Assembly: GCA_937960645.1 (NCBI GenBank)
Contig: CALGPJ010000017.1
Coordinates: 1-39,831 of the forward strand
Source of the DNA: an uncultured Spirochaetia bacterium
GTDB lineage: Bacteria > Spirochaetota > Spirochaetia > JABEVK01
DNA: 39,831 nucleotides
Direction: 5' to 3'
The notes beneath the pieces are model-generated. The model saw nothing but the letters and a program-made list of their open reading frames with translations, did not search any database and was not told the origin of the DNA. Position 1 is the stretch's first letter, and every line of letters begins with the position of its first letter. The translations under genes and the position numbers were made by a program. Shown one piece after another: positions 7,611 through 16,370 of this stretch.

Positions 7611-8887
7611 ATCTCGGTTCCAGGAGGAACGACGGCGTTCTTGGGAATCACGACGATTCCGTCCCGAATCGAGTAAAATTCGCCGTCGGCGTATTTTTGG
7701 TTGTCTTTGTTGATGAGCCGGACGTTGTCCCCCACACGGGCGTTTTTGTCGATGATGGCGTTTTGAATCAGGCAATTCCTGCCGATGCCCAGGGGAATTC
7801 GGCCCTGGCGCTGGGTCTCGCGATCTTCGGTGTCGTCGTAAAAATCCGCTCCCATCAGGATGCTGTCCGTGATTTCCGTTTTTTCCCGGACGATGGCACG
7901 AATTCCGATGATGGTCCGGTTTGCCTTGATTCGGTCCAGGATGCAGCCCTCGGCAGCGTAAACGCGGTCGAGCTGGCTGGCGAAGATCTTGGCCGGGGGC
8001 AGCTGCCGCGTGTTGGTGTAGATCCGGTGGCGATAGAAATCGAAACGGGGCGAGGCTTCGACGAAGTCCAGGCTGGCGGCATGGAAGCTTTGAATGGTAC
8101 CCACGTCCTCCCAGTAGTCGTTGAAGGGAAAGAAGGCCACCTTTCGGGTTTTGATGGCCCGGGGAATGATATCCTTGCCGAAGTCTTCTCCGCCGAGGTC
8201 CAATTCCTCTTCCAAACACTTCATCGAAAAGAGGTAGATTCCCATACTGGCCAGGTGGGTTTGGTGGGGCAGAAGGTCCTGGAAGTGCCAGCGGGCTTCG
8301 TCGTCCATGGCAAAACGATCCAATGTTTCGGTGTCGGCGGGCTTTTCGATAAAATCGACGATTTGCGACCCTTTTACCTTGATGACACCAAAACGGGGTG
8401 CCTGTTGCCGGCTGACCGGGAGGGCGGCCAGGGTCAGATCCGCCCGGGTCTCGAGATGGACGCGCAGTAATTCTCGGAAGTCCATGGCATAAATCTGATC
8501 CCCGCCGAGTACCAGGGCGTACTGCACATCCGAAAACCGGGTGATGTGCTTCATGTTCCAGCGAACGGCGTCCGCCGTCCCCTGATGCCAACCCAGATGA
8601 TCAAGGGTCTGCTCGGCGGCCAGAATGTCCACAAAACCCTCGTGGAAGTGGTCGAAGCGGTAGGTGCGGTTGATGTGCTGATTGAGGCTGGCACTGTTGA
8701 ACTGAGTCAGAATCAGAATGCGGTTGAGGCCGGAGTTGAGGCTGTTGCTGACCGGGATATCGATCATGCGGTACTTGCCGCCGATGGGAACGGCGCTCTT
8801 GCTTCGGTCCTTGGTCAGCGGATACAGCCTGCTACCGCGACCGCCGCCGAGAATGAGGCAGATGGTACTTTTCAGCAACCTATCCAC
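7607..8887 (-). CDS. glgC: Glucose-1-phosphate adenylyltransferase
   Basis: Forms ADP-glucose from glucose 1-phosphate and ATP, the committed step of bacterial glycogen synthesis. The N-terminal nucleotidyltransferase signature GGGRGSRLYPLTKDRSK is present, with YRMIDIPVSN, the metal-binding LGGDQIYAMD and the FIEKP sugar-phosphate motif. The C-terminal half is the left-handed beta-helix (repeated NCLIQNAIIDKNARVG-like turns). The 426 residues match the family. The longest start is GTG 8887, but AAGG is only one base before it. TTG 8878, three codons in, has better spacing and is a fair alternative. No other glycogen gene is adjacent. The stop overlaps that of the gene at 6303 by three bases in a CTAG. 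Confidence 0.94.
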   Translation of the reverse strand: MDRLLKSTICLILGGGRGSRLYPLTKDRSKSAVPIGGKYRMIDIPVSNSLNSGLNRILILTQFNSASLNQHINRTYRFDHFHEGFVDILAAEQTLDHLGWHQGTADAVRWNMKHITRFSDVQYALVLGGDQIYAMDFRELLRVHLETRADLTLAALPVSRQQAPRFGVIKVKGSQIVDFIEKPADTETLDRFAMDDEARWHFQDLLPHQTHLASMGIYLFSMKCLEEELDLGGEDFGKDIIPRAIKTRKVAFFPFNDYWEDVGTIQSFHAASLDFVEASPRFDFYRHRIYTNTRQLPPAKIFASQLDRVYAAEGCILDRIKANRTIIGIRAIVREKTEITDSILMGADFYDDTEDRETQRQGRIPLGIGRNCLIQNAIIDKNARVGDNVRLINKDNQKYADGEFYSIRDGIVVIPKNAVVPPGTEI

Positions 8888-8939
8888 ACCTTATATTAAA
8901 CCCAAGAGCTGGTACCGTCCACGCTCCCGAACTCGATAG

Positions 8940-8968
8940 TTGACCGAAGATGGGGCATGTTGTACCCT
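8940..8968 (+). promoter_or_regulatory. Putative promoter of the nucleoside ABC operon
   Basis: TTGACC at 8940-8945, a 17-base spacer and TACCCT at 8963-8968. The leader before the first ATG would be about 24 bases and includes AAAGGAG just before the start. The -35 box is good and the -10 box is weak. Confidence 0.45.
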
Positions 8969-8998
8969 TTGTTAGATTTCTGTTAGAAAGGAGAGTTT

Positions 8999-10003
8999 AT
9001 GAAGCGTGTCTTCACCGCTGCCGTTTTGGCAGCTCTCATGGCCGCCTGTGCACAACAAGGCGATTCGTCTGCAGTCAAGATCGCGATGGTCACCGATGTC
9101 GGCGGCGTCAACGATCAGAGCTTTAACCAGGGAGCCTGGGAAGGTCTTCAGCGGGCCCAGCTGGAATTGGGCATCAAGGCCAGCTACGTCGAGTCCAATC
9201 AGGACGCGGATTACGTTCCCAATCTCCAGAGCCTCATGGATGCCAAGAACCAACTGATTTGGGGCATTGGTTTCAAGATGGGGCAGGCCATTTATGAGGC
9301 CGCCAAGAACAACCCGGACTACAAGTTCGCCATCATCGACTTCGCGTACGACAACACTCCCGCTAATCTGATAGGGGTGGTGTTCAAGGCGGAAGAAGCG
9401 AGCTTTCTGGTTGGCTACATCGCCGGGAAAATGACCAAGACCGGGACCGTTGGCTTCGTGGGCGGCATCAAGGGCAACGTGATCGACGGCTTCGATTACG
9501 GTTACCACGCGGGTGTCAACTTCGCTAACCGTCAAGTCAAGATCCTCCGCCAGTACGCGGAGAGCTTCACCGATGCCGCCAAGGGTAAGGTCATCACTCT
9601 GGAAATGTACCGCCAGGGTGCCGACATCGTGTATCACGCAGCCGGCGGTGTCGGTGATGGCGTGATCGAGGCCGCCCGGGAAAGCAATCGCTGGGCCATC
9701 GGTGTCGACCGTGACCAGAATTACCTGGCTCCCGACAACGTGCTCACCAGTGCCATGAAGCGGGTGGACAATGCGATTTACAACATCGCCAAAGAACTGG
9801 TCGAGGGACGCTGGCCGGGTGGTAAAACGATTGTCTATGGTTTGAAAGAAGGCGGCGTGGACATCGCTCCTTCTACCAGCAAGCACGTCCCGGTGAACAT
9901 CCTCGCCGAGGTCGAGGAGCTCAAGAAAAAGATCATGGCGGGCGAGATCGTGGTTCCGTACAACGAGGCATCCTACAACGACTGGCTCGCGAAATTGAAG
10001 TAA
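8999..10003 (+). CDS. Bmp/PnrA-family nucleoside-binding lipoprotein
   Basis: Substrate-binding component of an ABC importer. A short signal peptide ends in LMAAC, making Cys17 the probable lipidated residue and the mature protein a periplasmic-facing lipoprotein. The DVGGVNDQSFNQGAWEGL segment near residue 33 is the hallmark of the Bmp/PnrA (TmpC) family, known in spirochaetes to bind purine nucleosides. KVITLEMYRQGADIVYHAAGG and the AIGVDRDQNYLAP segment are further family blocks. 334 residues, normal length. AAAGGAG lies about five bases before ATG 8999. First gene of a four-gene operon with ATPase and two permeases, which supports nucleoside import. Exact ligand not readable. Confidence 0.92.
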   Translation: MKRVFTAAVLAALMAACAQQGDSSAVKIAMVTDVGGVNDQSFNQGAWEGLQRAQLELGIKASYVESNQDADYVPNLQSLMDAKNQLIWGIGFKMGQAIYEAAKNNPDYKFAIIDFAYDNTPANLIGVVFKAEEASFLVGYIAGKMTKTGTVGFVGGIKGNVIDGFDYGYHAGVNFANRQVKILRQYAESFTDAAKGKVITLEMYRQGADIVYHAAGGVGDGVIEAARESNRWAIGVDRDQNYLAPDNVLTSAMKRVDNAIYNIAKELVEGRWPGGKTIVYGLKEGGVDIAPSTSKHVPVNILAEVEELKKKIMAGEIVVPYNEASYNDWLAKLK

Positions 10004-10009
10004 TCGATC

Positions 10010-11530
10010 ATGGCTGACTCCCCCGCCCTCGAGTTGAAGGGGTTCACCAAGACCTTCGGGTCCCTGGTGGCCAACGATAACATCGATCTGGAGATTCGGG
10101 CGGGGGAGGTTCATGCCCTCCTGGGGGAAAACGGCGCCGGAAAGACCACCCTGATGAACTGCGCCTACGGGGTCTACCAGCCGGACCGCGGGACCATCTA
10201 CCGCCTGGGAAAGCAGGTCACCGTGCGATCCCCCGCGGATGCCCTGGCCCAGGGAATCGGCATGGTCCACCAGCATTTCATGTTGGTGGACCGATTTACG
10301 GTGGCGGAAAATCTGGTTCTGGGCCAGGAGCCCCGGCGTCATGGAGTTCTGTTGGACCGCCGCAAGGCCGAGGAGGCGGTGCTCGATTTGGGCGAACGCT
10401 ACGGCCTTCGCGTCGATCCCAGGGCCGTCATCGAGGACCTGAGCGTCGGTGCCCAGCAAAAGGTGGAAATCCTCAAGGCCCTCTACCGGGGAGCCGAGAT
10501 TTTGATCCTCGACGAACCCACCGCAGTCCTCACCCCCCAGGAAATTCATGATCTGGGGAAAATCATCCGCCAGCTCTGTGGCGACGGAAAAAGCGTCATT
10601 CTGATTACCCACAAACTCAAAGAGATCCTTTCCTTTGCGGATCGGTGTACGGTCATCCGCAAGGGGGTCAAGGTGGCCACCCTCGAGGTGTCCCAAACCG
10701 ACCAGGACGAGCTTGCCAGCATGATGGTGGGGCGCAAGGTTCAATGGCATCTGGAACGGAGGGAGTTTCAACCAGGGTCAGTGGTCCTCCGCGTCGAGGA
10801 GCTGTGGGCCAGGGATTACCGCGGCCTCGAGGCTCTCAAGGGTTTGAGCTTCGAGGTGCGCGCGGGAGAAATATTGGCCGTGGCAGGAGTCGAGGGAAAT
10901 GGGCAGACAGAGCTATTGGATATCCTCTGCGGCCTGAAAGCGCCCACCGGCGGCCGAATCTCGATCGATGGTCAGCCCATCGAGCGGCCCGACCCGGGTA
11001 AGCTGCGCGAGCTAGGGTTCAACGCCATCCCCGAGGACCGTCAACGCAAAGGGCTGGTTCTCGAGTTTCAAGTTGGCGAAAACCTGGTGTTGGACAGTGT
11101 CCATGTCCCGCCCTTCAGTCAGCGAGGGTTGCTGAACCTTCAAGCCATACGGGAAAATGCTGCAAGGAACATCGAAGGGTACGATATCCGGCCGCCAAAT
11201 CCCGTTGCCCTGGCATCGGCGCTGAGTGGCGGCAATCAGCAAAAAGTGGTGATCGCGCGGGCCCTGGCTAACCAGCCCCGGCTCATTGTGGCGGCCCAGC
11301 CCACCCGCGGCCTGGATGTAGGCGCCATCGAATTCGTCCACCGCGCCTTGCTGAATCAGCGGGATGCCGGCTGCGCCATTCTGCTGGTATCCTTCGAGCT
11401 GGACGAGGTGCTGGAACTCGCCGATCGCATCCTGGTTCTTTACGAGGGGCGGAGTCAGGGGGTGTTCGATCGCGCCGAGGCCACCGAAGATGTTTTGGGC
11501 CGCGCCATGGCGGGGGCCGCCCATGCGTAA
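10010..11530 (+). CDS. ABC transporter ATPase with two nucleotide-binding domains (nucleoside import)
   Basis: 506 residues made of two fused ABC domains, as in ribose and nucleoside importers. Domain 1 has Walker A GENGAGKTT (39-47), signature LSVGAQQK and Walker B ILILDEPTAVLT. Domain 2 has a degenerate Walker A, GVEGNGQTE, signature LSGGNQQK and, in place of Walker B, LIVAAQPTRGLD. Its catalytic acidic residue is missing, which is usual for the second half in this family. It begins six bases after the lipoprotein gene and its last eight bases overlap the first permease, so the genes are co-translated. It powers uptake of the ligand captured by the Bmp protein. Confidence 0.93.
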   Translation: MADSPALELKGFTKTFGSLVANDNIDLEIRAGEVHALLGENGAGKTTLMNCAYGVYQPDRGTIYRLGKQVTVRSPADALAQGIGMVHQHFMLVDRFTVAENLVLGQEPRRHGVLLDRRKAEEAVLDLGERYGLRVDPRAVIEDLSVGAQQKVEILKALYRGAEILILDEPTAVLTPQEIHDLGKIIRQLCGDGKSVILITHKLKEILSFADRCTVIRKGVKVATLEVSQTDQDELASMMVGRKVQWHLERREFQPGSVVLRVEELWARDYRGLEALKGLSFEVRAGEILAVAGVEGNGQTELLDILCGLKAPTGGRISIDGQPIERPDPGKLRELGFNAIPEDRQRKGLVLEFQVGENLVLDSVHVPPFSQRGLLNLQAIRENAARNIEGYDIRPPNPVALASALSGGNQQKVVIARALANQPRLIVAAQPTRGLDVGAIEFVHRALLNQRDAGCAILLVSFELDEVLELADRILVLYEGRSQGVFDRAEATEDVLGRAMAGAAHA

Positions 11531-12638
11531 ACTCCCTCCTCTGGCGCTGACAGGTCTGTCTCTTTTGGCGGGACTGATTGTGGGTGCTCTGGCGTTGTTG
11601 GCGGCAGGCTATAACCCCTTTGCGGCTTACGCGACTTTGATCGCCGGGGTGTTCCATGCCCCGAGGGATTGGAGCTTCGTGCTCATCCGTTCCACCCCCC
11701 TCGTTCTCACCGGTCTGAGTGTTGCCTTTGCGTTTCGGACGGGGCTGTTCAATATCGGGGCCGAGGGGCAATATATCATGGGGGCTCTGGGAGCAACCCT
11801 ATTCGGCGTGTTTGTCCCCTTGCCGGCGGTACTCCACATCCCGCTGACCATGCTCGCCGGCATCCTGTGCGGCGCGGCCTGGGGTGCCGTGGCGGGCATC
11901 CTCAAGTCCCGTTGGGGCATCAACGAGGTGATTTCCACCATCATGCTGAACTGGATCGCTCTGTACATCAACAACAGTGTGGTGTCGGTGGAGGGGTTCC
12001 GCAGGCCGCACAGCGAAGCGTCCCTGCAGATCCTCGATTCCGCGCGCATCGATTGGCTCGGGGCCTGGAAAACCACACCCGAGGGTTTGGCTTTTCGGGA
12101 ATCGCAGCCCCTGTTGAACGACATCCTGCGGACTCCGGCAAATGCGGGCATCCTCGTGGCCATTGTGGCCGTGATTTTGGTCGCTTTTTTGCTGGAAAAA
12201 ACAGTCCTCGGATACCGGCTGCGTGCCGTTGGATTCAACAAGGATGCCGCGGCTTTTTCGGGAATCGCAGTTCCCAGGTATGTGGTGATTTCGATGGCCC
12301 TTGCCGGAGCCCTGGCAGGTTTGGCCGGCGGGCTGCAGGTGCAGGGAGTTTCCCGGGAAGTGGCCAAGCTCGCCGCCATGGAGGGCAATGGCTTCGACGG
12401 AATCGCCGTGGCCCTGATCGGGTTCAGCCAACCCTGGGGGGTCTTCGGTGCGGCCCTTTTTTACGGGGTACTGAAACACGGGGGGCCAAAGCTCCAACCA
12501 GCCCTGGGCATTCCCATGGAAATCATTCAGATCATCATGGGTTCGGTGATCTTCTTCCTGGCGCTGCCCGGTATCTGGCAGACATTGGCAAACACCTGGA
12601 GGAGTTGGCGTGGAAATCGTGTTCGTTCTTCTCGATGA
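11523..12638 (+). CDS. ABC transporter permease 1 (nucleoside import)
   Basis: 371 residues, strongly hydrophobic with about eight to ten membrane helices. The FRTGLFNIGAEGQYIMGALG block is the conserved cytoplasmic coupling region of BPD_transp_2 permeases such as those of nucleoside importers. ATG 11523 overlaps the ATPase stop by eight bases, and the protein then starts with the expected short basic tail and first helix. An upstream in-frame extension into the ATPase gene is not needed. It pairs with permease 2 to form the channel. Confidence 0.9.
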   Translation: MRKLPPLALTGLSLLAGLIVGALALLAAGYNPFAAYATLIAGVFHAPRDWSFVLIRSTPLVLTGLSVAFAFRTGLFNIGAEGQYIMGALGATLFGVFVPLPAVLHIPLTMLAGILCGAAWGAVAGILKSRWGINEVISTIMLNWIALYINNSVVSVEGFRRPHSEASLQILDSARIDWLGAWKTTPEGLAFRESQPLLNDILRTPANAGILVAIVAVILVAFLLEKTVLGYRLRAVGFNKDAAAFSGIAVPRYVVISMALAGALAGLAGGLQVQGVSREVAKLAAMEGNGFDGIAVALIGFSQPWGVFGAALFYGVLKHGGPKLQPALGIPMEIIQIIMGSVIFFLALPGIWQTLANTWRSWRGNRVRSSR

Positions 12639-13554
12639 CCTGGCTTTTTTGATTGGGGTGACCCTGCTCTACTCCAGCCCCTTGATTTTTACCGGCCTGG
12701 GCGGTGTGGTGACGGAGAGCACCGGTGTGGTCAACATCGGCCTCGAAGGGATGATGACCCTGGGCGCCTTCGCTGCCGCCTCCGTGGCCTACTATACCGC
12801 CGACCCCTGGTTGGGTTTTCTGGCTGGGGGGGTGGCCGGGGGGCTGCTCGCCCTGTTGCACGCCCTGGCCACGGTTCGGTTCGGCGCCGATCACATCATT
12901 TCCGGCATTGCGGTCAATTTCCTGGGACCGGGGTTGGCCCTCTTCGTCAGCCGCCTGATCTTCAATGGGGCCACCCAGACCCTCACCGTTCCGAACAAGA
13001 TTCCCAAACTCTTTGACGGCGTCTTCCCCTCCAAGAGTTTTTTCGATTTGATCCTCAAACAGGATGCCACTGTTTACATCGCCCTTGTCCTGGTCGTGGT
13101 GGTATGGTTTGTGTTGTACCGAACTGTCCTCGGGTTGCGGTTGCGAAGTGTGGGGGAGCACCCCCTGGCAGCCGACACCCTGGGGCTCTCGGTTGAACGA
13201 TTGAAAACCTACGGGGTTGTGGCTTCCGGGGTTTTGGCCGGCTGGGGTGGGGCGGCCATGAGCATCGCGGTGGTGGCGCGATTCAGCCCGGGTCTGATCA
13301 GCGGTCAGGGCTTTATCGCCCTGGCTGCGATGATTTTCGGGAAATGGACACCCCACGGCACCCTGGCTGCCTGCCTGTTTTTTGGTTTGGCCAAAGGTCT
13401 CGAGGTGTACCTGGGGACGCGGTTTCCCATCCCTGGAACCTTGCTGGCAATGTTGCCTTATATTTTGACGATTTTGGTTTTGGTGGGATTTGTGGGAAAG
13501 GCGCGACCGCCCAGGGCGGTCGGCCAACCTTTCCTCAAGGAGCGGCACTCCTGA
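12610..13554 (+). CDS. ABC transporter permease 2 (nucleoside import)
   Basis: 314 residues, multi-pass membrane protein. The VVTESTGVVNIGLEGMM block corresponds to the coupling region of the second permease of this importer class. GTG 12610 is chosen because GGAGGAG at 12598-12604 lies five bases before it; it overlaps permease 1 by 29 bases. Last gene of the operon. The stop is one base from the stop of the opposing heat-shock gene, leaving no room for a separate terminator. Confidence 0.9.
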   Translation: MEIVFVLLDDLAFLIGVTLLYSSPLIFTGLGGVVTESTGVVNIGLEGMMTLGAFAAASVAYYTADPWLGFLAGGVAGGLLALLHALATVRFGADHIISGIAVNFLGPGLALFVSRLIFNGATQTLTVPNKIPKLFDGVFPSKSFFDLILKQDATVYIALVLVVVVWFVLYRTVLGLRLRSVGEHPLAADTLGLSVERLKTYGVVASGVLAGWGGAAMSIAVVARFSPGLISGQGFIALAAMIFGKWTPHGTLAACLFFGLAKGLEVYLGTRFPIPGTLLAMLPYILTILVLVGFVGKARPPRAVGQPFLKERHS

Positions 13555-13555
13555 A

Positions 13556-13987
13556 TTAACCCTTGATGGCGATGGTCCGGGGCTGAGCCTCGGGTTTGCG
13601 CGGAAGGTTGATCGTCAAAACCCCGTCGCTGAAGCTCGCTTCGATGCCATCCTCCTTGGTATCTTTGGGCAGGCGGAAGCTGCGCTCGAAGCTCAGGCTG
13701 CGGCGTTCGCGAAGGAGGTATTTTGCCTCCTCGTTGACGTTCTTCTCGTTGGTCTCCTCATGGGTCGAGGCCACCGTGAGAACGCCGTCCTTGACGCGGA
13801 TCTCGACGTCCTTCTGTTTGAAGCCGGGCAGATCCAGCTTCATTTCATAGCGGTCGCCGTACTCCACAACATCGGTCCGGGGGAATACCCTGACCAGGTC
13901 ACTATCGCCCCAAAGGGCCTCGCTGAACGCTCGCATCTCGTCCCAGATGCTGGGGTACCGGGTGGCCGGTTCGAGTGCTTTTTTCAT
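13556..13987 (-). CDS. Small heat-shock protein (Hsp20/alpha-crystallin)
   Basis: 143-residue ATP-independent holdase that binds unfolding proteins. The alpha-crystallin domain covers about residues 35-130: DVVEYGDRYEMKLDLPGF at its start, the ERSFRLP strand, and the closing ASFSDGVLTINLP motif. The C-terminal tail includes the TIAI anchor (an I-x-I-type motif) for oligomer assembly. AAGGAGGT at 13993-14000 is an ideal ribosome site. Upstream is a 279-base AT-rich gap with a TATAAA at 14025-14030 (read on the minus strand) and a palindrome farther up. No complete CIRCE element is present. Confidence 0.94.
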   Translation of the reverse strand: MKKALEPATRYPSIWDEMRAFSEALWGDSDLVRVFPRTDVVEYGDRYEMKLDLPGFKQKDVEIRVKDGVLTVASTHEETNEKNVNEEAKYLLRERRSLSFERSFRLPKDTKEDGIEASFSDGVLTINLPRKPEAQPRTIAIKG

Positions 13988-14266
13988 GGAACACCTCCTT
14001 ATGACATTTGAGTTTTTGGTTCAGTTTATAAAAGCAATAAACGTGCCAAATACCGATTCAATTCCCTTGAAAAATAAATCATTATATTAAAATGAGATAA
14101 TATTTAAATCATTTTCATAGAGTCAAAAAAGCCCAAAAATAAAAAATCTATAGTGTTATAATGACACAGTGTGTCATAAAATATGTAAACAAGTGTTTCC
14201 TGTGTGTTCTGGCAGTTGGTTTCTCTGATGTGTTGCGCAGGAGTGCTTTTCGATTAAACTAAGGTC
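13988..14266. other. AT-rich intergenic region between divergent hsp20 and chemotaxis genes
   Basis: 279 bases, much richer in A and T than the surrounding genes. It holds the hsp20 ribosome site, the -10-like TATAAA for hsp20, the palindrome at 14161-14177 and TATAAT at 14157-14162 on the plus strand. No open reading frame or RNA gene is evident. Confidence 0.7.
14161..14177. promoter_or_regulatory. 17-base palindrome, likely operator
   Basis: ATGACACA and TGTGTCAT form perfect 8-base arms around a single G. The left edge overlaps a perfect TATAAT (14157-14162) that could serve the chemotaxis gene, so a bound protein would block it. On the opposite strand one arm reads like a -35 box. The protein that would bind is unknown. 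Confidence 0.5.
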
Positions 14267-16336
14267 ATGGCAAAACGTTCTCTGGCTGGCCGGCAAATAC
14301 GAATGGGATTGGTTATCGGCGTGGTCGTGTATTCAACACTCATATTTTATAACACCTTGAGCACCCTGTTTCAAAGTCTGGTCATTCCAAGTCTAAGCGC
14401 GATCGAGATCATCGGAAACACGCTGTGGGCAATCACGATCACCGCCCTGGTACCCATTGTGGTGATTTCCAGCTATTTGAGTTTCAGTTTAAATCCATTT
14501 TTCAAGGTCATTAAAAAACTTGAAAATGGTATGGCCATCGATACGGACGAGCGACAAAGGGCGATCGATAACGTCCTGGGGTTCAAAAAAAGACTCGTCA
14601 TTTTTGTGGGGATCGGTTATTTTTTGGGCTTTGTCAGCAATCTCGTTCCTGTTGTTGGGACACCTTATTTCCGGGGGACCTTGTTAAACCTTATCCCCAG
14701 CATGGTGAGCAGTCTCGTCAGCATCACCATCCTTCTGGCGGTCAGCGATTTGATTTTGGAAAGACCCTTCAAGTTATTGAGAATCAACAGCGTTTCTGAG
14801 CTGAAGACTTCCAGGAAATCTGCATCCTTCCTTTTCAAAAGTGTCATTTTCACCCTGACTCAAACCCTTTTCGTGCTTTATGCGCTCGGCTACATCATTT
14901 TATATCTGGGCAAGACCCAGGTTTTGTACTATCAGCTCAGCACTTCCCTGGCCAAAAGCGAAATCACCGAGCCCCAGGCCGTTGCCTTGTTTTTGACAAA
15001 TCTTCAGGAATCGGCAGGCTTCCGGCTGCCACCTTCCGATCTCGGTTTTTCCGCCTTTGAGCCGAACTGGAACGGCGTCATCATGATGAGTGTGATTTTT
15101 GCCCTGGTCCTGCTGGGGATCTCGGTGGGGCTTGCCGCACTTTTTGGCTTCTTCCGTTTCCGGCAAATCAACCATTTGGTTGCGAATGTTCAAGACCTGT
15201 CCACAGGCAAAAACACGGAAGTGCTCAGCATCATGAGCTACGATGAAATCGGTCTCCTGGAGGATGGCATTAACCGCATCATTCAGCGACAACGGCGAGG
15301 GATGCGTCAAATCGAAGGCACCAGCCTATCCGTCCAGCAAGCTGCGGAACGTCTGACGGACATCATCGCCAAAGCCGAGGAGTCGATCCAGGCAACCGCT
15401 CGAATGGCCTCCAAGGTTCAGGATACCACAGCCAGCCAAAAAATCGTTCTGGACGAAACGACCAACAGTTACGCGGAGACGGTCGAAAGACTTCGGACCA
15501 TCGTCAGTGGGATCCAGAACCAGGTGGTCTCGGTCAACGACACCAGCAGTGCCGTCCATGAAATGGCGGCCAGCATCAGCTCGGTTTACAACACCACCCA
15601 AACCGCCAAGGACATAGCCGCCAAACTCGGTCAGACGGCACAAACCGGTTTCAAATCCGTGAGTCAGGGGATCAATGCGATCAAGGACATCGCCGAGGTG
15701 AGCAATCAAATCAAAAAGCTGGTTTCGGGAATTGCCAAGATCAGTTCTCAGACAAACCTGCTGGCCATGAACGCCGCTATCGAAGCAGCGCACGCTGGGG
15801 ATGCCGGACGCGGTTTTGCCGTGGTGGCCGAAGAGGTGCGCAACCTCGCAACCTCGAGTTCCCAGATGACCCGAAAAATCACAGAAAAAATTCAAGATAT
15901 GCTGATATTGGTGGACAGCACGTCCAAGGTCTCCTCCGAGGCGGGGGAAAGCCTCCAGGCGATCTCTCAGGATATCCAGAAAACCGTGCACATGGTCGCA
16001 GAAATCGCCAGCGCCATGAAGGAACAGAACGCAGGTACGCAGATGATCCTTCAAAACATTACCAAACTCGTGCGTGACAGCACCATGATCCAGGACCAGA
16101 CCGAAGAAACCAACAAAATGAACCTCCATCTCAAGGACAACATGGACAGGCTCGTTGCCGGTTTTCAGGAAATGCAATCGGCCTCAAATGAGGGGGTGCA
16201 GGTGGCCCGGTCTGTAGAGGAGTTTAAGCGTAACTTGATCGACGTGGCGGAGAAGAATCGCATCGTGATCCAACAGCTTCGGCAGTTGATCAGCGGCCTG
16301 GAAGAGCAGAATCACCAGGATCAGTCGAAACTCTGA
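14267..16336 (+). CDS. Methyl-accepting chemotaxis protein with six-helix membrane sensor
   Basis: 689 residues. Instead of the usual two helices flanking a periplasmic sensor, the N-terminal 300 residues contain about six hydrophobic segments (near 13-30, 46-70, 107-130, 135-160, 190-212 and 268-292). Only one external stretch, of about 55 residues before the last segment, is of any size. A HAMP-like region follows, then a long coiled-coil signalling domain whose tip, [20 protein letters not shown] followed by [15 protein letters not shown], contacts CheA and CheW. The signal sensed is unknown; it may lie in or near the membrane. The ribosome site is weak (AAGG two bases before ATG 14267). 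No other chemotaxis gene is adjacent. Confidence 0.92.
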   Translation: MAKRSLAGRQIRMGLVIGVVVYSTLIFYNTLSTLFQSLVIPSLSAIEIIGNTLWAITITALVPIVVISSYLSFSLNPFFKVIKKLENGMAIDTDERQRAIDNVLGFKKRLVIFVGIGYFLGFVSNLVPVVGTPYFRGTLLNLIPSMVSSLVSITILLAVSDLILERPFKLLRINSVSELKTSRKSASFLFKSVIFTLTQTLFVLYALGYIILYLGKTQVLYYQLSTSLAKSEITEPQAVALFLTNLQESAGFRLPPSDLGFSAFEPNWNGVIMMSVIFALVLLGISVGLAALFGFFRFRQINHLVANVQDLSTGKNTEVLSIMSYDEIGLLEDGINRIIQRQRRGMRQIEGTSLSVQQAAERLTDIIAKAEESIQATARMASKVQDTTASQKIVLDETTNSYAETVERLRTIVSGIQNQVVSVNDTSSAVHEMAASISSVYNTTQTAKDIAAKLGQTAQTGFKSVSQGINAIKDIAEVSNQIKKLVSGIAKISSQTNLLAMNAAIEAAHAGDAGRGFAVVAEEVRNLATSSSQMTRKITEKIQDMLILVDSTSKVSSEAGESLQAISQDIQKTVHMVAEIASAMKEQNAGTQMILQNITKLVRDSTMIQDQTEETNKMNLHLKDNMDRLVAGFQEMQSASNEGVQVARSVEEFKRNLIDVAEKNRIVIQQLRQLISGLEEQNHQDQSKL

Positions 16337-16370
16337 AAGTCGAGAATCTGATTTAACCTTCGCTCCGTCT

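Noticed and set aside
8972-10771. 599-codon open frame on the minus strand opposite the nucleoside transporter genes
   Set aside because: It is antisense to two clear family members, crosses their junction, and has no recognisable domain; high GC at third positions explains the lack of stops.
13990-14160. RNA thermometer in a long hsp20 leader
   Set aside because: A closer -10-like TATAAA at 14025-14030 would give a leader of only about 31 bases, and no ROSE-like or fourU pairing with the AAGGAGGT site is evident.
14239-14249. GAGTGCTT upstream of the chemotaxis gene as half of a CIRCE heat-shock operator
   Set aside because: The partner half TTAGCACTC is absent at the required nine-base distance, and the site lies far from the hsp20 start.
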